Shown here piece after piece: positions 54,601 through 63,600 of a stretch of 64,000 nucleotides of DNA. Made by a program: the position numbers and the translations under genes. Position 1 is the stretch's first letter. The number at the start of each line of letters is the position of its first letter. Where the stretch lies: the NCBI GenBank assembly GCA_963970005.1, contig CAXAMN010027406.1, positions 321,456 to 385,455 of the forward strand, given 5' to 3'. The stretch comes from Durusdinium trenchii (lineage: Eukaryota > Sar > Dinophyceae > Suessiales > Symbiodiniaceae). The notes beneath the pieces were generated by a model that did no database searches, had not been told where the DNA came from, and was given only the letters and a program-made list of their open reading frames with translations.

Positions 54601-57600
54601 AAACCTATTTATTTGGTGCTGGGGGGGGGTTGCTGGTGGGTCGCGGGGCATGTGTTCGCTGTTGGTTCCTTTGCTTCTGGCACAACGAGGGACCCGGACA
54701 GGCGCCCGGTTTCACTGTTCCACCGTTCCTCCTGTTTCACGCTTCGTCTGTAAGATGCCCGTGGACAAGATAGTTTACAACACAGTCAGGCAGCCAGGCA
54801 TCCAAAGGATGAAGAGGTGCTCCAACTCTTGCCCCTTCAATTCGGCTAAGAATCCATAGACGATGAACCTAAATGACCTGTTAGGATGGCTCACTGTCCT
54901 TCAGAATCCTTTTGAAACCTTCCTTCAGAATCCATGTGAGTCTCAGGCGAAGTTGGAGGCAGAGCAGAAAGCCTGCAAGGAAGAGCAGAGCAAAGTCCAA
55001 GAGTTGACCAAGGCAAGGAGAAGCGATCGCGGCTCCCATGGGCGATTGGTCATTATGGTGGCAGGATCATGGGTTTCATTGCTGTTTGGGTGCGAACCAA
55101 TGATCCATGGGTTCCAAATAGTTCCAGCAACTAGTGGCAGCTTCTTTGTTGGTTCAATAGTTGGTGGCCACTTGCTGGGTATAGACGATTTATTGGGCGG
55201 GTACGGTAGGCTCCACTAGATCAATTAAGAAGTGACTTACCGAGGGAAGTAGACAAGCTATCCACCAAGAGCACCTACAGAAGGAGAATATTTGAGACAC
55301 TTGAGACCATCATCAAACTCCAACAGTTTCAAGCATAAATCTTCCGGCTCCAGAGTGCTAGGACGTTGCTTGAATCCCATCCGATCGATCACAAGTGCCC
55401 TTGCTCCATAGTCTTCCAGGCTCGTGAGGACCTACAGAGCTCACTGAAGAGCAAAGGGGAGGAGTACGACAAACAGGCGGGGGGCGCACCGGGGACACGA
55501 TTCAGACTGCGCCATCAGAGCACTGGTCCTAAGAGGAGGGGATCGAAAGGTGGAGGAGGATCACTTCATGACTAATTAACTATTTGAGATCCGGAAGGCT
55601 TACTTGTATTGCTCATGGTTTTCTTGGATTTGGGAGGCTAGGCCATGTTCCGAAGAGAGGAACGGTGCAATTGATGGAGTGCACGGAACACTGCACCGAG
55701 GGCACGCATGTCTCAGCAGAGACCACTAGCTGTGTGTCATCCTTTATCTTATGTCATCTTATGTCTAAAGATCCCAACATGTATACATACAATTTGAATT
55801 GACTTAATACCTATACACATTCTGGAGATTCATCTCTTCCAGAGTTTGGCCCAGCAAGGTTTGATCCATCTCTGAAGTGTTTGCTCCCGTCACACAACTA
55901 CTGCTGGCCTTTGGTCCGGCGGGAGGCCTCCAATTTGAAAGCTGTGCAGAACCTGAAGCAGTTGCTTGTATTGAACCAGGGGGGAACGGCCTGGGTGAGG
56001 TCGAATGGTGCCGGACCTTACTCACAAGGTTTGTTAGCCTTAAGTCAACATGGGCGAGCTATAGCGAGCTGGGTTCTACCATTAGTTTCTATGCGGCAAA
56101 GGGCAATTCCAATCCTCAGAGCCTCACAGGTCATATTCTCGGTGGATTGCTTTGTCCCGAGTTGTTGTCTTGAACTGGGAAAGGCCGATGTTCATGTTTC
56201 CCTTTGTTTTCCTATTTTCCGAAAGCTGATTTTAACAAAAGCAACAGAAACCATCAAAGGACGGGCATTTCCAGTACTTCTCAATCTTGGGCATTTTTGA
56301 TTTCTGGTGGAACAAGGGAACGTGCCAACCGTGCTGGTCTGGTCTTTGAGGGGACAAGACTCCCTGCTTGCCGAAGTCTCGGCCAGAAACGCATTGCTGC
56401 ATTAATTAGTTACTTAAACAAAGACTCATGTGGTAGAGTCGAGCAATGTCCTCATGTGGTAGTAGCTAATAGCTTCTTGTTACTACTAGTAAGGCCCTTG
56501 TTACTAGTAGCGATGCACTTGTTCCTAGTAGCAAACATTGTTTCTATTTTATTCCATGTGGTTCTTGGTCTTTCGATGTTTGCCAAGGCTTCATACAAAG
56601 CGCATCCACGACTTGGAGGCATCGATCGATGGTGAGACATGGCCTGCGCCTTCGGTCCGTTTGCTATCCCCGACGGAAAGAACTGTGGGAAGTGCACTTG
56701 CCAACTTGCACTACTATATAGAGGAAGCTCATTTTATCAATCCCATTGGACACTTATTTTGCGTTGGCATTGTGATCTTCAAGTGGATAGAATCAATCAT
56801 GTCAGATCAGATGAAATATGAATTCTATTTAAGGATGAATGCAACTGGAAGGCTTGAGGTCCTCAACTTAATTGATGATCCGCCCAGTTTCCGCTAGTGA
56901 GCCCTTGCAGTGAGCAGGTACACACAATAAGGATCAACCACGTGCATTTTTGAACGGTAAACGAAGTCCGCGCAACCCTATGGAATGCTTTTGTTGCATG
57001 TGGCCCCATGGAGTGAATGGACTTCCATCCGCGCCAGTCACGTCACGGCGCGCCAGGCACAGTCCAAGACCCTCCAGGAGGAGAACAAGCGCTTGAAGAC
57101 CCAGGCGGCCACTCAAGCGGACGCCGAGGACTCGGCGCGACCGGAGGGGGGCCCAACACCGGTGCTAGAGCCACGCAGCGGTGGGGCGTGGGGTTGGATT
57201 TGGGAGCTTCAGAGACGGACTGAGAAGAGACATGAAGAAACCATGAAACATACAGCATTTAGACTTAAACATAGACATATCCTATCATGTCATATCAGAG
57301 TGGAGCCTGCCCGGATGCGAGGTCCAATACAGGACGACTTTCCATGATTTCCATGCCAGCCTTCTCCTTTCGTATGGCTGTCGACGGTGGTTGCATGACA
57401 CCAACGTTCTTGGCAGTTCGTTGGTCCCAGTTTTGTCGAAAGCAAGTATGGGTCAAAGACGTCAATACATTTTGGACATTGTGTAAATTTTAAACAATAA
57501 GGTATTACATTATTTTGTTTAAGATAAAGTTCATTTAGGAGTTGTTGTAGGGTTCCAGTAGGTAATAGTAGGCTTCACCAACATGATGGTGTAATTTTGC

Positions 57601-60600
57601 AGCTCCACACATGAACTGCTTCGGAACTGTCCCAGGACATGAAGCAGATCCAGAAGCACGCCGATACGGCCACTTGGTTCTGCGTGGTGCAGACAATCGC
57701 CATGTCGAAAGGGCAGTGCCCCATGGGAACCTTCTTGAGTATTTACCGACATGTGCAATACAAAAGGTCCCTGTGTTCACAACGTGTCCCCAAAATTAGA
57801 AGGTGAGGATAGAAAGCACTAGTAACAGGTGCATCGCTAGTATATAGTAACAGGTGCATCGCTAGTAGTAACAAGAAGCTACTAGAAACAATATCATACA
57901 AAAACAAACCGTGCACAAATTGTTTCTAGTAGCAAAAATTGTTACTACTAGTAAGGCACTTGTTACTAGTAGCGATGCACCTGTTACTGGCGTCGTCCCA
58001 ACTGTGCACATCGTCCCGGCGGCCCCGAAGGGATTGCACTTGGCCATCGAGTATCGCACCGCCTTGGAGGCTGTTCTGTCGGAGGCGATTGCTTCGGCTG
58101 GGTCGATTCCAAGTGCTGTGTCGATTGGGTTGGAAAAAGGGAGGAGATTGGTAGCTAAAGCATGTCAAGTCTTCAGCCGGGATCTCTGCCCTTGAAAATT
58201 TTGGATGTCCAGTGGATGTAGTTGTCTCCTCTCCGGAGAGCAGTGGTTTTGGCCAGGTGGAGAAAATGCACGATGCCAGGCAGATGTGGGGTTGGACGCT
58301 GAGGGGCAAGGATACCATTTTGAAGTAATATGGGGCGCCAGGGAACATGGATCCTTGCAAGACGGAACTCTCATACGGCCTAGCTGTACCCAGCCGAAAA
58401 CATTGTGAAGCCATTCTCAAAGTAGCCTGTCATTTGCCAATGGGCCAATGAGGAGAAGATGGACATCTGAACCCTTGTGTATCAGGATGACGTCCCTTGC
58501 GAAGAGGGGTTTGCCGCAACCAAATAAGTCCGTGTTTCTTTGCAGCGTGCTTTGCTTGCTCAGAGCAACAAGAGCCACCATTCCACATCCAGGCGCAGAT
58601 ACCATTTGAATGGACCGTAGATATGATAGACGGGATGCATACCACATCCAGTATAGACCATATTATAGTATGTACATGCATGTATGTACATTACTACTAC
58701 CTATATACTGTCAAAATTGTGTCATCCGGTAGATAGTATCTAAACGAAGTTATGAAGATTGACCGTCCTTGACCCCTCTACACCCATCCGCCTTGTCATT
58801 GCTCTACTTGGAGGCCGCCAGCGACGGCAGTGCCGAAGGCAGGACAACAGGACACTGCCATGAGTGAACTGGACCAGGGGTCATTTTTTGTTGCTAGTAG
58901 CTTCTTGTTGCTAGTAGTAATGCCAGGAGCTACTAGTAGCGTCCTTGCTACTAGTAGCGATGCCCTTTGTTCCTAGTAGCGATGGGTATTAGTATTTATT
59001 AGTCAACAATCTGTGGCGCAAGACTTCAAGCCTGTGTGAAGGACCTACAAGCAAGATTTGCGCGTGTGCTCGTCAAGTCGCGTGTGCCGCCTCGGATGTG
59101 GATCCGGACGACGGACGACTCAACGACCGCAGGAGTCCGGGGAAGCGAAGCCGGACGCCAAGGAGGTGCGCGGCCGGATGGGACGCCGTGGAGATGGTGC
59201 GATCCATCTCAGCGGAGTGTTGGGAGTGTTGGGATTTTCTATTCCATCTCCATCTCCATTGAATCTCCATCCATCTCCAATGACTGGTGACTGGGATATA
59301 CTGGGACAGAACTGGTAATCAGATTCCCAATCTGCTTACGGCTGTAGCATTCTGGAAGGTTGAGGGGTTTTAAGGAAGTTTTTATCTATACCAATGTAAT
59401 AAATGGTTGGTTGGATAGGGACACATGGGGATGTGAAACAAATGGACAGATCCCAATCTTGATGCCGGCTCAAGATTGGAACTGGTCGCCTTGCTGGCAG
59501 ACATATGGCGAAAGAACGAGTGGAGTCGAACAAATTGTTGCATCGTTGGCATTAGTTAACCAACGAAGCCGGTGAATTTGCTGTCCCACTTCTTCGGGCC
59601 GTGTTCGTGGACACATTGTGGGTGTTCGTTGTGTCTACGCTGTGCAGAGACTCAGACCAAGAACAGTGGATAGGTCACCACCATTCGAACAAAAGGTTGA
59701 AACGCCAGTTTGGATGGGTTTGAACAGCCACCATTCAGATAGCAAACCAGAAACAAGTGCCCTGGTGTCTCACCAACATTTTGAGGATGTCCGTTGCGTG
59801 AAATGCAGCTTTTACACTTTCTTTCCCCGTATTTTTCACCACATTCCCTACGGCAGTGAACGGGGCTCGGCATTCCACCCACCGTCGGCAACCAGGTCGA
59901 GAAAACTAAGGAAGCGCAGCCAGCGGCCTCACCGCAGCCGGTGGCCTCTGTACCGGTCTTCCCGAAGACCTGGAAAATGTTGGAGCCGAACATATGTCTA
60001 TGTTATACATCCATGTTACTTGTAAAAGCGAAACATGCTTACTTTGGACAAGCATATGGCGTAGAAGTCGTACTTAGTCCCGGCAGATCCACAATTTGTT
60101 TCCGCGGATCATGTGCGACCAATGTTGAGTACCTTTCATATTTTTTGGGTGACCAGAAAAGTTGGTTTTGCAGTATTTTGATTGGTTTGGAGGCTCAACG
60201 CAAGACCCATGGGGTGACGACCGGTCACTGAGGTCAACGCCCAAGGATGCTCCGACTCCCAAGGAAGCTCGAACACAACGGTCGGAGGGGGGGCAGGGCT
60301 GCAGCGCTGCAGTCCTCATTGCGAAAGCGGAACGTCTCAACCAGTTCATGTTTCTTCAGTTTTTTTGGATTCGACGCACATCCTAGCATGTGGGGTCATG
60401 TGGGGCATGTTTTTCAATGAAGATGTGGCTTTTGGAGAGAAGAAAACTGGTGATGTTGATCTAACCCTGGCACATCTTGAGTTCCTATAGAAAGAGTACT
60501 GCAGTAGTCTCTAGTCTTTCATTGCCCCGGAAACCTTCAGAGAAGACCTGCGTGGGGAAGATCGCGAAGATCTTGGTCGATCCACCAGTGAGGCAAGGCA

Positions 60601-63600
60601 ATCAGGGGACAGAAGTAAGATGAGCATGTCCACCATGTTGGGGTAACCCCACTCCAGCATTCTTTGGCATCCTCCAGTTTACTTATTTTTGTCGGGGACT
60701 TCGGACTACCCACATAGGGTATCGAATGGTATCGAGCTGATGGTCCGGTTCAAGTTCAGCTTTATTTTTTGTTAATCACAGTCTGACTCGTTGTCAAATA
60801 CCGGTTTCAGTCTGTTGACTGGTCGAGTGCGTTGAAACAACCTGGCTCTGATGAACTAGCTGGTGACAGCGACCGCCAGGAGCCGCCTGCGGAGATCTCA
60901 GTAGCAAGCTCAGCGGATCAAATGCAGGGCCGAAAATAATTGGGATGACATGGGTTGACCAGAACCATCCAGCACCTGTTTTGGAATAAGACCAAGATCA
61001 CAAAAAGGAATGTGAGATCGTAGACTCATAGAATATACCAATATCATATAATGTTTCTCTTGAGAGCGGGACAGCGATACACTTTCATCACTTGAAGTGA
61101 CCGGAACGGCGCCGACATCGCGAGACAGTTCGATGTCGGAGCTGGGTGTCTTCTTCAAGCAGAAGACCTCAATGAGTGACTCATGAGTCTCATGAGTGAC
61201 TTCGTATATGTTGTATTGTCTTCGTCACAGTCGTAAACGCCGCGGGCTCTTTGCAGCATGCGGATCACGGGTCCCACCTTTGGTGCGAATGAGATGAGGC
61301 GAAGCGCAAGGAGACGGCCTCGCAACAGCTGGGCCAGGTGGATGAGCCCGTGGAGTCAAAGGAGACACGGTGGGTGACCATGGGTGACCTGTGAGTAATC
61401 ATGTGAGTAATCCCCACATGGGCGTTCTACAATACTTGGACATTACTTGTACCATGAAACATACCTGCTATCTCAAGTTACCAGGTATATCGTGGTGTTT
61501 TTGTTGCCAAGTATCTTGTCCTTGGGTGATCTCGGGTGGTTCTCAGCTTGGACCTGGGGTCTCAGGTCCTCGCGTTCGCCTGTGGTCACCTCCATCGAGA
61601 AATCCGCTTCGAAGCTCCGCCAGGTGGTGGAGCGCGCGGCGAAGAGTGCCCGCTCCGGCGAAGGCGTGGCTGGTGGCTTGGCAGGTGGAGCAACTTGACA
61701 TCAGAGCCAAGTGTCACATTCGTTCGGGGACTTGTTCTTGTTCTTAGTCGTTCTGGCAGTCGTACTGGTGCCTTTCGCTGGACCGGGGAGACGGGATAGG
61801 TCTCAGACCTGCTCCTCCACCCTTCCGAAGGGGGGCAAATACCGAGCCAGTCGAAGCCCGTCGAAGCCTTCGCCAGGCAAATACAGACGCCCACTGTTCA
61901 AGGACAATGAACTCCTCATCCAGATGGGGTGTTCACTTTGACTTAGACTGCACTGACTGATGGTCCATGAACGCTCAGTTTGTCACCTCCATTTTGGAAA
62001 ATAAGGCAGAGTCATTGGAGTCTGATGTGATTGGATTTGCTTGACAATGTTTTAGCTGTCCAGAGGGCATGTGGCCGACCGTGCAAACATGCGATAATGA
62101 TGTCATGTTGTTCCATGAGTCAGCTAGAGGGGCCAAACAGGCTCCGAATCTTTGATGTTGGGTAAACCCCTGAGTCTTTCACGTAAGTCAAGGTTTGCCA
62201 AGAATGGAGTAAATCCACACCTGATGAATGATTAAAGCGTCGCATCTCTTGGTTGGGTGGGAGTGTTTTTTTGACGTTTTGACCGTGCAAAAATGGTGCT
62301 CCAGTGCTCTAGTTTGTGCTCACTGTTACAGCTATTAGGCAAGACCCAACATATACATATATATATAAGGACTTGTCCTTCTTAAGTCCACCATCCAACT
62401 CCTCACCCAGACGACAAGGCTTCAGGCCTTCTTGGATCCCTGCACGCTTTGCCTTTCGTAGCGCCCCCGTGTCCACCAACCAGTTCGATCAGGCGCCCCA
62501 GTGAAGAAGCTTCCAGTGGCACCGAAGGCACGCTTGGCCGCACGCTTTGCCTGTAAACTGAAGGCATACAGCAGCTCTGATGTGACAAATGCCATTTTCA
62601 ACTGTAGAATGCTCCAAAAAGAATCCCATGCACACAAGCAGTTGGGCCAATCAATCACCCTGAGAACCAAAAGAGTTTTAATTTGCATCCCTAACAGGCT
62701 AATGAGTCCGCTTGTTTGTTGACGGTTGCTGAACGGGGTATCAACACGGACCGTCCGGAAGGAGTTTCAATCAAAGGAACGGCACGGGTCACTTGAGGAT
62801 CCCACAGAGCAGGAAGCTAGAACGAAATCACAGAACCGAAGTCGTGGGGGAGAAGCCAGAACGAGGCATCAACCGAAGAAACCGAGAGGTCAAGAGGCTC
62901 AGCCAGTTCGAAGCTCTTGGTTTTGCTGACACCGAGAGTGGTGGTGTTTTGCAGACAGGAGTCAGAAATTGATGCCTGGTGAACTTCCCAATCCAAGTAG
63001 CAGCAAAGCAGTACATGCTTCCAAGCCACATGTCAGAGAAGGTTGGTTGGATAGTCGGATGGTTCGGTCGTTTAGGTGGTGGATGGTTGCTTGGATTGGT
63101 TGGTCCATGTTGGTCCCACTCTTGCACCATCCAATATTGATAGAATAAATAGATGATGTGCCACCATGCGCCATTTGTCATCCCCCAAACACAGGATACA
63201 AACATATACAAACAGTATAATATGTAGATCGATTCATATAATTAATTACTGGTTTGTCCTGTCCCCTTCGCCCCGGGTGGTGCAGGATTTCTGACCTCCG
63301 CAGTTGGTCGGTTTGTCGCTACATCGCCCTGGTTTCATCGGGGCACCGGAGCCCATGCGACAGGCAGGTGCTCCAGGCAGGGCAGGGGCGTCAAGCTTGG
63401 ATCGTGATGCTCTGAAAAAGAACATGAGGTTTGAGCTAGTAGCTAGCAGGAGAATCCATGACTGGCACGTTCAATGTTGATACTGCGGAAATGCGGATGC
63501 TGGATCGAGAGACCGCTTTGGATAGGTCGCAATTGATGTGCACACCAACATGACTCAAGCGCAGTTGAAAAGAAGCGGATGTTGCATTTAGGTACCTTCC

